From Cystobasidium ongulense (taxonomy: Eukaryota > Basidiomycota > Cystobasidiomycetes > Cystobasidiales > Cystobasidiaceae), in NCBI GenBank assembly GCA_022835595.1, contig BQUP01000005.1:434001-498000 (forward strand): a stretch of 64,000 nt of DNA, given 5' to 3'. The position numbers and the translations under genes are program-made. The notes beneath the pieces were generated by a model. It saw nothing but the letters and a program-made list of their open reading frames with translations. It was not told the origin of the DNA and made no database searches. Below, one piece after another: positions 31,984 through 46,718 of the stretch. The first letter of the stretch is position 1. Each line of letters begins with the position of its first letter.

Positions 31984-34900
31984 TCAATCCTCCTCCTCCT
32001 CTTCCTCTTCCTCTTCCACTACCGTCGCTGCCTGCTTGAATGAAGGGCCTTTAGCGGTCTGACGTGGTCGGGGGCCACCCAAGCTAGGCGCAGGGCATTC
32101 TGTCCTGTTCACTCCAGCGTACCTCCCTTCGCCGAGCATGGGAAGGTTAGACGTTCCTACGTTATTGGCCTGTGATGTATGAGAGGCTGTCCTGTGAGTG
32201 GTCGGCGTGCCGTCTGAGCCTGTTGTCGCGAGAGTCGGCCTAGAACTAGCTTGACCGAATCCTCCAGAATACAAGCCCTCTTCCTCATCGACCCATCCGT
32301 CTTCTCCATCACCAGCTTTCTTCTTGAAAATGTCTCTCAATTTAGGTTTCTCGCTCTCACGCTTATTTCGACCATGCGAGTTTGAAGTAAAATGGCTCCC
32401 ATTTGGCGTGCCGAATGGATTGACCACCTTGTGAGCGGCGAAGACTGTCGAGCCGTGAACAGATGAAGAGGAGTGATGCCTTTGATGACTTCGCCCGTGA
32501 CTGTGTTCATTACTACCGCGCCTCTGTGGTTCTGGCAGTACTGCCAACTGCTCACTCATCGCGTCAACGGCAGCGACAGCTGCTACAGTCAAAGCTTGCG
32601 GAGCGGTTTCCGATACGCCTTGGTCACCAGACAATTTTCTCAAAGCTTTGATTCGTTCAAGCTCGACTGACTCATCTAGATTCTCATTCTCTTCTTCCAT
32701 GATCGTTTCTTCACCTTCCATCGGCACCGACAGCGAAGACCTATGGGATGACGCGGAATGAGCAGAGGAATTATTGGAGGCGTTGCGTGAATGTGAATAA
32801 CGATGCTTAGGTGTACTGATGCGGCGTACTTGCGTAACGGCCGGTGTACGTCTGTATGTGGCTACTGGTGATCCGCTGATCATGGTGGAATGTCGCGAGC
32901 CAGCTGAGCTGGATGAGCCAGCCCGAGCATGCCGCTTACGGGTCATATTGAAGGTTTCAAGCGACGCGGGCGCTCCGGATTGTGCTGATGGAGGACGCGA
33001 ATGGCCACGCTCGCTTGTCGGCGTACGTGCACCGTTGGCACTGCCAAAGGAATGCCTACTGGCGTCGCTTCGTCTCCTTCCAGTATGGTAGCCAAGAAGA
33101 GGTGAAGGCTGGTCATGCAAATTCACATGCCTCGCCGATGTCGCAGAATTACGACGCGAAATCCCCGCTGAAGAGGGAGTATTTGAAGGCATCCGAGCTA
33201 TCGGTGGCCTTTGCAAAGGTGAGGGCGCATGCATATATGGTTTTCGGACAGAACCTCCAGCTGTTCTGCTGGGTGAATTGCCAGCGATGGTGGAAGGCGG
33301 CCGGTGATGTCTAGATTTCCTCTTCTCCTCATTGAACCACATCTTGAAGGTCGAGAAGATATTCTTAGACCCGCGAGCTTTGTGGGACACCGAGCCTGAC
33401 GTTTCAGCATGTGATCCGTTTGAAGAGGCTTGTAGAAAGTCCGATGAGCCACTCGGCAGACTGTAAGAGCCTAGACTGCCCTGGGTATCTCGCGAAAGTG
33501 TGGATGCAGCTCCGGGACTGCTCGTCGATAATTGAGCATGCACCAAATCCGGAGTTGAGCTGAGGGAAGGGCTGCTCCGAGGGCTTTTCCTGCTCTCTTC
33601 GACGACATTGGCGTGGTTTTTCGTTGAGCCTATAGAGAGCATATCGTCTGACTTGCTCTCCTTTTGCGGTTCTGGAGATGGTCGCTCTGGTGTGACGCTG
33701 CTCGAAGACACTTTCCGTGCAAAGAAGCCAGCAGTAAGAAGACTGGGAGTCGATCTGCCTCCATCTCCACCGGGTGCCACCGAGTTTCGGTCTTCGGGCT
33801 TTTCCTTCCGCACACCAAGCGCCGTCGTAGCACGCTGTAGCATACTAACGGTACTGACAGAAGCAGACCTTGGCTTGGTTACGGGAGAGCGGCCGGTCTT
33901 TGGCACTTCTCTGCTGCTGCTAGTTTTGCGACCTGCGCCTGCAGAGGTGCGCGAAGGCGATGCATTTACGAACATATTTAGAGTTTCTGTTGACTTGTTC
34001 TGCACTACGGTGCCGCTCGCTCCAGGACGAGTGACGAGCAGAGGGGCAGATATTGATGCGCGAGCACTCCCCGGCACCTGAATACGTTGCTTCCGTGGCG
34101 ACTCTGAATGATCCTGCTCTCCGTATTGCAAAACCTCCATAGCCTCTTGCGACTCGTCTGCTGGTGCCTTGACATTTACTTCCGGCGTCTTGCTAGATGA
34201 CAAGCTGAAGCTGTTAAGCTCTCCAGTGACGCTTCCGTCATGATTTGGATTAGCTCGGTGTATCTGGTGTACTGAGGGAGCTATACTCGACATAGATTCG
34301 CTCTTGAATGGTGCATGAGAAGCAATGTCTTGAGCTTCTTGTTCCCGCTGATCAGCTTTCGATTTGAGCATCCACCATATCGCACTGCTCGAATCGCAAG
34401 CGTTATTCCGGACGGAATGAATCATCTGTCCAGTATCGATACCTAGGGCGCCCAAGCTCTCTAGTAAAGCTTTGTCGCCAGTGGTGGAAAAGACTTGGGG
34501 ATTTGAATGATCCAATAATGTTACAAAGTCAGGCAGGGATTGCTCTTGCTGAAAAGTAAGCCTTTCTGACATTGTGCTTCCGATAGATCGGCGTTTCGTT
34601 CGTGATGGAGTTCGGGAATGCGCTTGCATATGCAAAGTAGGAGAGCCTGGAGGCGCAATAGAATCTCCAATACCGGGAGTTGGTGACGGAAATCGATGTA
34701 ACTGATTGGATGGATCGGCTCCCGATAGCAAGGGCGAAGGTCTGAAATGATGCCCTATAGAGTGCCGCGAATTTGATCGCGTGATTGTAGCCTGAGAAGC
34801 AAGTCGTGGAATGGAGCGTTGCTTGCCACTAGCATTCTCCATTGTTCTCTGACCAGCTGACATGTAATCGCTTGCTCTTCTCTCACTGCTATCTTGCGTT

Positions 34901-36361
34901 TCGGTTTCGGCCTCGTCAGAAGTCAGAGGGGTGTCGGTTCGTGCTGTTTCTGCGCTCAGGCTAGCATCGCTTTCCGTTGTCGAAGCAGCCGAATGCCAGC
35001 TTGCCGTAGATCCAACAGACTCGGTTGTAGAAGGTTCCTCGAGATGAGTGCTCTTTAGCACCTCAGAATCCTGGGGCATAGCGGGCGGAGGCAACATGCT
35101 AGTCGGCGAGTTGGTTGTGTGCTCTTCAGGGATGACTTGATGTAGAAAGTCACCATGTTGAAAGTAATCGTTAACAGATGGGCTGAAAACCGGCGGAGCT
35201 CTGATGAACCAGTCGTTACCCAGTATTTGTCGGATGTTGAGTCGATCTCTGGGTTCCATGCGGAGAATATTGGCTATCAAGTCCTGAGAGTCTGTCCAAA
35301 ACTGTGGCATTAGGAAATGAAGCTGCATTGCTCTTGCTAATTCAGGCCATACCATTGCTCAACCAGGTGGGTACCTCGTAATCGCCAGCCAGAATCTTGC
35401 GCTTCATGATGTCTTCGTCGTCATCGTCGAACGGCAGGCTGCCAGTGAGCAATGAGTAGAGGATAACACCAAGCGACCAAACGTCGACCTCTGCACGGAA
35501 GTAGCACGGTAGTCAGTCAACACAATCGGACTTGATACCTCGAGAAATGGCATGTACCCTCTCCAGTGTACTTTTTACCAGCCAACATCTCGGGTGCAGC
35601 ATATCCAGTGGTACCGCAGAACGTCTCCATCAAGCGTCTTTGCTCAAACTCTCGGCCAAAGCCAAAGTCTGCTATTTTGACATTGCACTTTTCGTCGAGC
35701 AGAATGTTTTCGAGCTTGAGGTCGCGATGGACCACACCTTGGCGATGTATGTATCCCACACCCAAGCATATCTGACCGAATATACGTTTCGTTTCGATTT
35801 CTGTAAGTCTGCCTTTCTCGACGAGGTAGTCGAACAGTTCTCCTCCTGCACATAATTCTGAAACGAGCCAAATATTGTTCTCCGTGGCTACTACTTCGAA
35901 GAGCTGAAGGACGTTCGGATGATGCAGACGGCGATGATGATGTATTTCGCGTGTGAGCATTGACGAGGCCAAGGATGAGCGGGATATCTGCTTGATTGCA
36001 CATCGCTGCGAGGACAGCTTGTGGACCGCGAGGCGAACCTTGCCGAACGAGCCTGTCGAGCGCGTTTGCAGCGAGCAGGCGATGTCAGCAGATGTACAAT
36101 CAGGTTACGAAGGTGTCTGCATCACACACCTTCGCCAATGATGCGCCCGAGGGTGTAGTTGCCGACCGACTTGATCTGCGTCGAAGCGAGCTCCCTGCCC
36201 AGCTCTTGGTAGGCGTTCGAGAGCTGTCCAGCACGTTGCATCAGCCCATCTGAACGGAGCAGAGTCGATTGCTAGCTACCCACCTGCGCTTTCTGGCCTA
36301 CGCTGCCCGAGTAGCTGTGACCGTGGCGGTGGCCTCGGTTTGCTGGACCTCTTCCGTGCAT
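31984..36361 (-). CDS. Kin4-type Ser/Thr protein kinase
   Basis: From ATG 36361: basic leader (MHGRGPANRGHRHGHSYSG), then the kinase domain VGNYTLGRIIGEG-SFGKVRL (P-loop), CAIKQIS (lysine), REIHHHRRLHHPNVLQLFEV, GVVHRDLKLENILL (catalytic loop), KIADFGFGREF (DFG), ETFCGTTGYAAPEML (activation loop and APE), VDVWSLGVILYSLLTGSLPF DDDDED, and DRLNIRQILGNDWF. The EIHHHR...LHHPN signature and DDDDE after LPF match Kin4/Frk1, which in yeast keep the mitotic exit network off when the spindle is misplaced. About 1,000 residues of Ser-rich, probably disordered tail follow, ending in an acidic run (31985-32020). Total about 1,380 aa. Several introns lie in the kinase part, and the tail is one long exon. 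Confidence 0.82.
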
Positions 36362-36809
36362 GGCTTTCGTTGTTCTATCGGGTTGAATGGATGGAGGGTA
36401 TGATAGTGACTTCTTCGCGAGCAATCCACGCAGCTGCACTGGGGGTCACGTAAGGTCCCTGATGGCGACTGCAACGCACACAGTCGCCATCGAAGCGCTG
36501 CAGTCGACCGAGTTGCTCGCGTCGAGAGAGGCGTGCTTCATGGTTCATATGCTGATGGCCTGCAGCTCTAAAGGCGATCGACAAAGCGTAGAAGACGCAA
36601 CGATGGACACAGTAGAGGAGAGCTTTGCGAATGGAGTGGAGCGGCTGTTGTCTCTTGACTTGTAGCGTGATGCACTCGCTTAGTGCAAGTACAAAGCAAG
36701 TCAAGACCAGCAGCAGCGGTGTCGCCACCACCAACGCCCTCCGTATGAACCACCTTGCACCTTTCAAAACACAGCTCTCGTCCAACCCATACCAGCATGG
36801 CAGTGCTCT
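36362..36809. other. Divergent promoter region
   Basis: A 448-bp spacer between the Kin4-type kinase and EXO5 start codons. No further gene seen. Confidence 0.4.
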
Positions 36810-39111
36810 ATGGCTGAGCTCAGCGATATCGACGACGGTGATTCTATCGACTGGAACGAAGCCATCGCTATCTCCCAAGCTGCCGAAACGGCCCGTCTCG
36901 AGCAGTCCACAGTACCACCTCTGGACAAACAGCTTCTGCCGCCATCAACACTCGGTGACAATTCCATCAGCCCGACAGACGAGGATATTCTCTTCCTCTA
37001 TGACCTCATTGATACGAGCCAGTACATACTCGTCAACGACGATGGACAGGACATTGAGGATCTAGGAATGAAACAATCTCTAAGACCGGCTGCAAGGACC
37101 CTGTTCGAACAATTCAGGTGAGCCAAGGCCCAGCTCGTGGTGGGTGTGTCTACTTCTGACTTGGTGCCGCCTTATTTTCGGTTCCAGGAAGAAGAGAGGA
37201 TTCTTGTCGGTTACGGACCTCAGTACGCGATGCTCTCGGCCACAATCATGAGTGAATCGATTCTGACGCGGTCTCAACGAACACAACAGCTGCACCATCA
37301 GGTTGGTGTGAAGTCCAATATGCCTACTCCCTTGCCGGCAGACGCGATCTCAAGCCTGAGAAACGGGTGCGCAGTACAACGTCTACTTTGTAGATATACA
37401 GCTAACGCTGCATGCTTGTACAGCCTGAGATTATCGTCACCGCCTCTGGCACTGAGATTAAAGTGAGTTTCTGTCGCATACCCAGTACACAAAGATTGGT
37501 CAAGCTGAGTCAGAGACATAGGTAAACAAGAAAATTGCGGTTTTACATGAGAAGACTTTGGAGAAAGGACGTCAGGTTCATGCCGTACTTGAACGTGAAG
37601 TACATCCGGAACAGATTCTAGTACACACCGACTCGAAAGTAGATCGTTGGGGTCTAAGGTCAGTCCTCCATCACCGTGCAATAAGGACCTTCTAACATCT
37701 TACTTATCATGCCATCTTTCAGACTGTTGAACCAGATAGTCAGCTTGGTCACCCTACGCGATGCTGGCAAAGCTCGCGAAATACCTATATTCGGCTTCTT
37801 CAACGATGTATTCGTAATGGGTGTTATGGATGAAATTGAAAAGCGACCTCTGCCGGAAATTGATAACATATCGAACAATAAGAAGATGGAGCCGGCTACG
37901 AGTGCTACGAAAAAGATTACTGATTTCTTCAAGACTTCAACGCCAATTATACGCAAACCTACGCATGGCTTTTACCTTGTAGATTCCAAAACTAGAGTCA
38001 TGCCTTATCTACCGAAGAAAGAGTACACCGTAGCCGTGAGTTAGAGAGAGTCCTCTGATTGTAGTCCGAAACGTCTTAGCTGATGATCCGCAACAGTCAC
38101 GCAATCAATTAATGCTGTATAGATACCTGTTCAACAAGCACGCTACCGATTCATTTGATTGGAATGGATTATGGACGCATATTAAACTGAAACCAGAAGA
38201 GACATTATCGCGTAGCTTTCTAGACCAAGTTAAAGTGATATGTCTGGGCGCAAACCTTGAAGATATGCTTCATCTAAATACGATCGGGCAATTAGCGGAA
38301 TACTTGAGAGATTTACATCTTGAAATTGGGTCTTTGCAGGATCAACTTGAGCTCGTTTATAGATGGAGAGGCTCTTCCCATTCAAAACGACGGCGTACCC
38401 GAAGTAAAGGCGCTAGGAAGGGGTCGAGTGAAGCCGGACAGAGCGGAAACCAGCAGGATGATTCTGCCTTGCAAACTGCCATTGCTGCAAGCTTGAAGGA
38501 CCAGTCCGGAACCGCTGAGACACCTATCGCCTTGGATGACGCCGTTCCAACGGATACGAAGGTGTCAGTCGACGACTCTGGCATGTTTGTCGACGGGCCA
38601 GCTCAAGAACGTATCCGAGCAGAAAGTACACCGAGTCTGAGTCTGAGCGCAGTGGATCAGGCACCGCTGCCGCTCGTAGATACAGAAGCTTCTCAGGCCA
38701 CGCCATCAAGCCATACATTGGACTCAGAAAGATTGCCTTCTTCAACTCCAATGGATGTATGGGAGATTGCTAATAAAGCAGAGGTGATTAGCGCACAGGA
38801 AGAAGGTAGTATTATCGGGACGGAGAAGTTTCTGTACAAGGAAGAAGACATGATAGAGTATGTTCAGAACACGCTCGCTTTTTGGAACGGTCGCGTAAGT
38901 CGCTGCATGAGACCTTTGTGCAGTCAGACGCGTGCAGTTACTAATCTTGTACTTTTAAATGTGTCGGCAGGAACCAAAAGGAGTCAGACTGGATGAAACG
39001 AACAAGTGTCGGACCTGTGAATTCCAAGATGGATGCGAGTGGCTCGCTTTGAAAGCGGAGGAACATAGATTACGAGCTAGAGAAAAGCGTATGGCGAGAG
39101 AAGCGACCTAA
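36810..39111 (+). CDS. EXO5: Exonuclease V (Exo5/Dem1), Fe-S single-strand exonuclease
   Basis: An acidic N-terminus (MAELSDIDDGDSIDWNEAI) leads to FLSVTDL-S-WCEVQYAYSLA, the Exo5 start signature, restored by an intron with donor GTACGC. Next come EKTLEKGRQVHAVLEREV, RLLNQIVSLVTLRDAGKARE, IPIFGFFNDVFVMGVMDEIE (nuclease core with metal-binding Asp/Glu), TRVMPYLPKKEYTV, then SRNQLMLYRYLF after an intron. The C-terminal exon has TNKCRTCEFQDGC. Its three cysteines plus the one in WCEV would bind the 4Fe-4S cluster. Exo5 degrades ssDNA 5' to 3'; in yeast it maintains mitochondrial DNA and in animals it acts in nuclear repair. An insert rich in Ser/Asp (about 38390-38760) separates the core from the Fe-S tail. 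Stop TAA at 39109-39111. Confidence 0.87.
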
Positions 39112-39852
39112 ACTCGAATGTCTCGTAAAGAGCTGGGTGGTTAGTATCCAGTATTGTTGTGATGATATAATAGATGGGAAACCATTGCTCTTGCATGCCA
39201 CTTGAAAATCGATGATCGGCGCACCCTCTCAAGCCATTCTGTCGACTGTTGCTCTTTGACACAGCGACGATACCTTGACAAGTACGCAGAACAGCCGCTC
39301 CAATAACGCACGTCTTAGAGCTCCGGTGCTACTGCGGTCTCCTGCATTCTCTGGTGGAAGCAGCGCACTCGGCGGGTGCCCACAAAGACCACTCGTTCAC
39401 GAACCTTGACAACTCGAGCGGCTGCACTTGCAATTGCAGGGAGGATACCGTTTCCGCAGTGGTCTGGTCAGGAGGGCCATGCCCAAAGCAGACGGATCGT
39501 ACGGAAGCACTTGCTGGGATATCATCACACACGTGGCTTTCCTGCTGTCAGGCGGAGACTGCGAGACAGCATGATGCCCCGCCTTGCACTGCAAATACGC
39601 GGCCAGGATCGCGATACAGGCTGATAGACGGTCGCTCTAGACCTTCTCGACGACAAAGGCGGGTGTCTGGAGCAAGAAGCAGGGCAGCTTTGGTGCTGTC
39701 GTCCATGCACAGCTTGCCAGGGAGGGGCAGCGGAGACGAACACTTGCCAAGCTTGTGGGAAGCTGATAGGTTGCGTTGTGGGCGCCGTCACCTCTCTCCC
39801 TTCTCTTCGTCGTCCTCTCATTGTTGCTGACAACGCTCAAACAACTCTCATA
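39112..39852. other. Intergenic region before the metalloprotease
   Basis: About 740 bp with EXO5 3' flank and the metalloprotease promoter. The overlapping frames on both strands show no protein features. Confidence 0.35.
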
Positions 39853-41384
39853 ATGAAGGTGCAAAGCTTCGCTTTCATCGTCTCTGCTGTCTGCCTGGCT
39901 CATGGACTAGCCATTAATCCAGCTGGAGAGGATGGAAAACAGCTCTTCAAAAGGAACAACTGGGGAACTGATGTCAAGTCCCATACTCCTTCGTCTTATG
40001 CTTCCCAACCTCACCCGACTGGAGGTCACGACAAGTCTGGAAAAAACTGTGACGATAAGAACAAAGATGGGAAGGGCAAAGATAACGAAGGCAAGGAGGG
40101 TAAGGATGGTAAAGATGGCAAGGACGGCAAGGGCAAGGACGGCAAGGAGGGAAAGGATGGTAAAGATGGCAAGGACGGCAAAGGAGACGACGGCAAAGGC
40201 AAATATCCAACCGAAGTCGATTCCCCCATCGACTTGCCACCAGTCGGTGTACCAGTCAATAAGCCTCTCCCTCAATTCGACACTACACCTACGGTACCGC
40301 CTAACCAAGACGGTGATATCGATGGAAGCCTAATTGAAGAATATGATCCCCGTGTAGTCCTTGTTGGCTCATACATCGAACGCCTAGCCAGACAGACCGC
40401 ACCTAAGCGCATTATCTTTGCGGGGGATGTTGGGGCGGTGTATAATGAGCAGGTATGTCACAGAACAAGCCTTTCTTGCTGTTGTAGTGCGTGCAGACTC
40501 GCTAACAACACCTTCACTTCCCACTACATTGATAGAATGCTGTTGATATCCTACCCGACGATTACTGTATCCCGGAGGATGCTCGGGAGTATTATCAAGA
40601 TTTTAACTGCACAAACTATCGAGGAGGTTACGATCCTCAATCAGATGACAGGAACCGCAAATCACGCCGAGCTATTGAATTTGGTACCTATGCAAGAGCC
40701 GATCCTCAGATTTACCGCTGGCGTCGTGGTTCCGTAATCAGTATCAGCGTTCAGCGAAACAACAAGCTCGTCCTTATGAACCTTAACGCTGGTATCGCAG
40801 GCGCTACACCTGCCTATGTCGCAGTGCGATCTTCCGAAATCACGGCAGCAGCGATGAGCAGAGCGTATAGACTATGGAACAACGCCAATATTGGTGTCAG
40901 ATTTGAGTGGTCGATGGATCTGGGAAGATCTACCTACTTGACCCGCACTGGTGGAGTCAAAGGAACTGCTCTGGCCACTGCTGATTTCCCAGCTCAACCA
41001 AATGGTTATCAACATCTCGTCACTGCTTGGGATGTGATGCTCGAACTGGAATGGCACCCCGTAGGACCTAATATCTTAGCGCACGAGCTTGGACATGCTC
41101 TTGGTCTCGACCACAATGACGCGACAGACGAGGTCTATGAACTCTGGGATGGAACAGGTGACTCAATTATGGCCTCTTCAGTCAGCTCCGACACAAATGT
41201 AATCACTGCGATCCCACCTAGAGACAGAGAAGGTACTCGCATACTATACAACGAGATGAGCCCGCCTAGCACAAACCAGAGGACAGTTGCTATCCTTAGA
41301 GCTCCACAAGGACCCAATCCCATTCCACCTGTATTCCGCCCTAAATGCAGATGGAACGTACTCGGATATTGCGTCTATTACTAG
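39853..41384 (+). CDS. Secreted metzincin-type zinc metalloprotease
   Basis: Two exons, 39853-40452 and 40536-41384. Signal peptide MKVQSFAFIVSAVCLAHGLA, then a likely propeptide with a dibasic LFKRNN site. A Lys/Gly/Asp repeat follows (about residues 75-118), then DSPIDLPPVGVPV. The catalytic domain carries the zinc motif HELGHALGLDH (HExxHxxGxxH) and a downstream DSIMAS that would be the Met-turn. It ends in a Cys-containing CRWNVLGYCVYY. Family knowledge: metzincins (matrixin/astacin-like) cleave extracellular proteins. The second exon, out of frame with the first before splicing, starts NAVDILPDDYCIPEDAREYY. The glycine-every-third pattern is reminiscent of collagen but lacks proline, so it is more likely a flexible, highly charged linker. 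Confidence 0.82.
40090..40191 (+). repeat. Two-unit 51-bp tandem repeat inside the metalloprotease gene
   Basis: Units 40090-40140 and 40141-40191 both encode GKEGKDGKDGKDGKGKD-like 17-residue blocks and differ at only a few bases near the end of the second. Smaller 6- and 9-bp GGCAAGGAC words lie within each unit. Confidence 0.75.
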
Positions 41385-41687
41385 GTTCACCTCCTTGCAA
41401 CACAGCGCTGCAAGTTACCTCCATTGAGAGGGCGCACAGAACACCACTTACCTTGCATATGTCATTCGATTCGAGACTAAACACGCAAGAAAAGGAACGA
41501 GACGGCAGTGATGCATAGCTTGAAAAGAGTCGGGCAAGAGCGGTATAGGTTTTAGGGTAGGGTCAAGGACATTTTAATTGCCTTTTGTGTCGTTAATCAG
41601 AGGAACACCCTTGATGTCAGAAATCAAGCGGATTGAGGCTCGTATACATTTCGCGGTCATCGCTGCTTTACATTGTTCTCTGCCTTC

Positions 41688-42967
41688 TTAGCCTTCTAAC
41701 GATCCAGCTGCATATTCGTTATATCGTCCTCCGACAATATCTGCACGGTTCGCCATATCGCGAATTTGTTGTGTCTCTTCTCGAGATAGCTGTACTTTGA
41801 GCGCCTGCAAACATTCTTGGACGCCTTCAGGTCTCGTAGAGCCAGGAATAGGGTGGATGCCCTGTGAACACAAATGTCAAATTTGTATCAGCAGCTTGAT
41901 CAGGGCGGGTTGCGTACCTCCCACTGAGCTATCTCCCAGGCTAGGATCATTTGTACTGGTGTAACCCCTTTCACTTTTGCGAGATCACCTAATTTGTCTA
42001 CAATGGCGAGGTTTTTCTCGAAGTTGCCGGGCTGGCATGAACAGAGTTAGGTTGTATCAAACCATAAATATACAGCGTCAGCCTACCTTGAAACGATCTA
42101 ATGCTTTACGGTGATCACCCTCTTCGAGATCGTCGGGACTTCGTAGCTGGCCAGTTAGGAATCCTCGACCTAGAGGACTGTAAGCCGCAATAGGGATATT
42201 AAGCTCCTTGCATACGGCGAGAACGTCGTTATGTTCGATGTTCAAAGACCATGGGGAATATCTATGGCCAGAGATATATGAGTGGGAGACCTGTGCACCG
42301 TATTAGTGATACGACTTACTCGACTTCAACAGCAGCAATCGGGGCAACTTTCGCTGCAGCTCGTATAGTTTTAGCTGAGACCTCACTCAGACCAATATCA
42401 CTGAAATGACCTTCGTCACGGAGCTTAAGGAGAGTCTTCATAGCATCTTCGATAGAAGTATTCTGATCCACACGTGCCATTTCGAATAGGTCCATTTTCT
42501 TCTTGCCTCCGAGAGTCTCATTGATAGTCGTGACTGATGCCCGCAAGTTTTCCTCCGATGCATCAGGAGCGAAAGATCCTCTAGCTAAGCCTCCTTTGAC
42601 GGAGAGATAGGTTTTGTCTACGTATTCGGGGTATTTATCGTAGAACCGCGCAAGGAGACGGAGATTTCGGGTAGGATCTTTCAGGGGTTCATTGCTGTAG
42701 AATTCACCAGAATTTAACATAGTACACCCGTTGTCGACTGCCACCTTGATGGCTTCGAAGGCTTGTTCGTCCGGGATCTGCAGAGACACGTCAATCTATG
42801 TTGCGAGTGGCGGTATTTGTAGACAGCTGGGCAACGTACCTCTTTAGGCGTCCAGGTACTTGAAGATCACGCGTTAACTTGCGGGACATGTTTGTATCGT
42901 GTCTAGTGAACCGCTCTTACAAGTTCATCAGGCCATAGCCCAGTCGTGAGCTTGTTGGGATGGGCAT
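41688..42967 (-). CDS. Aldo/keto reductase, pyridoxal-reductase-like
   Basis: The start is ATG 42967: MPIPTSSRLGYGLMNL, then a 54-nt intron, TWTPKE, another intron and IPDEQAFEAIKVAVDNGCTM. LGYGLMNLTWTPKEIPDEQ fits the family start and decides this model over the ATG near 42890. Further motifs: LNSGEFYSN (catalytic Tyr), YVDKTYLSVKGG (catalytic Lys), NIPIAAYSPLGRGFLTGQL, WEGIHPIPGSTRPEGVQEC and the cofactor-binding LSREETQQI. Yeast-type relatives reduce pyridoxal to pyridoxine with NADPH; substrate specificity cannot be read from sequence. It ends GRYNEYAAGSLEG. Divergent from TRM61, 262 bp apart. Confidence 0.83.
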
Positions 42968-43229
42968 CGAGACGGTTATTTGAAGGGAACTGGGGAGAAT
43001 GTTGAGGATTCTTGGCAAGCTAGGTCAAGTCTGAAGGTAGTGTTAAGTAGTGAAGAATAAGAAGAAGAAGAGAGTCTGCAGCAAGAAGCTCATTTAAGGC
43101 CTTCGCCATGTAGGTGATCGGTCGGACGTCGAAGACAACGCCGACAGCGAGGCAGCTTGCGTCTTGTTTTCGGACATCCGACAGCACAAGACTCTGACGA
43201 CGCAGTTATAGCTGTCGTACGCTCTCGGC

Positions 43230-44999
<1,770 letters not shown>

Positions 45000-45480
45000 G
45001 TATAGCTAGATGCGTATATATCGTTGTAATCAGATAGTCAGCAGGTGAGAGGATAGATGATCTCGACCGAAGAAGGACGAACGCAGTGGCAAAAAACTTC
45101 GGTTCGCTGGGTCAACATCGACGCTGACCCACGCGCAAGCGCAAGTTGCCTTTCTCCCACTCACTCGCTCTGAGAATTAAAGCAATCGTCATACGCATAT
45201 AACCAACTCCATCACTTACATCTCACGCTACCGCTGGCTCTCTCCTTCTTCCCTGCTTTCCCTGCAGACTGCGCTCAGCTAGGGCGGCCCGAGCGCTGCC
45301 ATCTGCGAACACTTTCACAACGCATTAGCGAACCTCGGACTGGGCACTCCAGCAGAATACCAGCGACCGCTTCCCGCTTCATCTATCACAAGATCTCAGT
45401 CCCTTGTCCTCTGGCTAATCAAGAACGTTGTTACTTTGTGCCTGCTCTCGCCTGCCTTCCCTCAACTACCTTCCCTCAAG
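45000..45480. other. Promoter and leader of the short POT1-like gene
   Basis: About 480 bp, pyrimidine-rich towards the end. An in-frame ATG at 45436 could extend the downstream protein by 15 residues. Nothing else seen. Confidence 0.35.
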
Positions 45481-46718
45481 ATGGAAGAAGACGAATTCCT
45501 CCTTCAAGGTCATGTCAGAGAATTCCGTATCTGGACGACGTCATTTATCAACTTCACTTTCAGACCAATACGCGCAAAACCGAACTTACAGAATATAGTG
45601 GAAAAAGAATACGAAGTCTACCTACGGGGCGCATGGGCCTCAAATTTCGCAACCACCTTTCAAGGAGATGGCATCCTTCAGAACCAATTGTGGATATCGG
45701 TCAAAGGAGCTCAAGTGAGGCCGGAAGCGCCACGCCATGCTGAGCTAGAAGACGGCGCCCGCCCGGACATCAACGAGATTGTCTTTAATGATGGCATTGA
45801 ATGCTGGATGACATACGACGGTGAAAGAGCAGAGAATGGGCGGCTGTCCGTGAACTGAAACATCACAGATTTGTCGCACGTCCCCCTGGGACAAGCCTGA
45901 CTTCCCGTGTAAGCATCTGCTCTTATCCGGCTTGCATCATGAGACACAACCCTCCTCATATCTTTTCCTTTTCCAGACAGGTTCGATTTACTATACAGTC
46001 AAGTATCTCAGAAAGTGCAATGAATCTTATCGTGACGTCGGTGTCATCGCCGTGGCAGTAGACGACATCGGTAACGTGAAAGAGGCCGGTAAGAAAGAAC
46101 TTTACTAACATATTCACATTATGGTGCTGAACTAAGCGCTTCCGTGATGGTTAGTTCGTGGATATAACGCCACGGTACGACTACTGGACACGTCGATACT
46201 ATCAACAAGTGCCGACGCTTGGCTCGAAGGAGACTGGCTAAGTGTCAGTTTCCTTAACACGAGAGCCGACACTTTTCCGAACCTGAAGAAGGGAGATGTT
46301 GTCCTCATACGAGAAGCCACTGTAAGCGCTGTTTACACACACTCATCGATATGAGTCTGAAGCGAGCTTTCCTCCCAGACTATAAATTACGAAGCACACA
46401 CAAGACTTACCCTTTTTTCGCACCAGACATGCGAGTGGGTGGTGCTACCCATAGAATCTCTACACTATATACAACAAGATCGACCCAACGTCCTCTCAGA
46501 TCAGGCATTCATATTCTCGCCGAATAGGATCGCACTTGACCCCGATGAGAAAGCGTACATGCAGCGTATGCTGTTGTGGTCCGCCGCTCAGCTGAATTTG
46601 GCACGAAAGGTGAAACTCCCGTTGCTCCTCCTGCGCAACGATAGAAACCTAGAGATACCCACTAGCTCCCGCTTAGGACTATGGACTGATGAAGGAAATG
46701 AGGGTTCTACAGGCTGAT
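45481..46718 (+). CDS. Short POT1-like paralogue (N-terminal OB folds only)
   Basis: About four exons. Domain A: FLLQGHVREFRIWTTSFINF, YEVYLRGAWASNFATTF, IECWMTYDG. It aligns with the N-terminal domain of the gene next door (FVLGTVERI...VVLRGSW...VEFWVTP). Domain B: CNESYRDVGVIAVAVDD, VRLLDTS, WLSVSFLNTRADTFPNLKKG, DVVLIREAT-TCEWVVLP. It aligns with the telomere-binding OB1 of POT1 next door (TYLNSSKEYFPSVERGDVLL). Shared MQRMLLW/MQKLALW helices follow. It stops at 46718, where the neighbour continues with two more OB folds. The first intron's donor is uncertain (45797 or near 45851). It could bind telomeric ssDNA without the TPP1-interacting C-terminus. Confidence 0.65.

Noticed and set aside
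39907-40308. Open frames on the opposite strand and other + frame of the GKD repeat
   Set aside because: Repeats of GGCAAGGAC stay open in several frames; only the frame with signal peptide and HELGH motif is meaningful.
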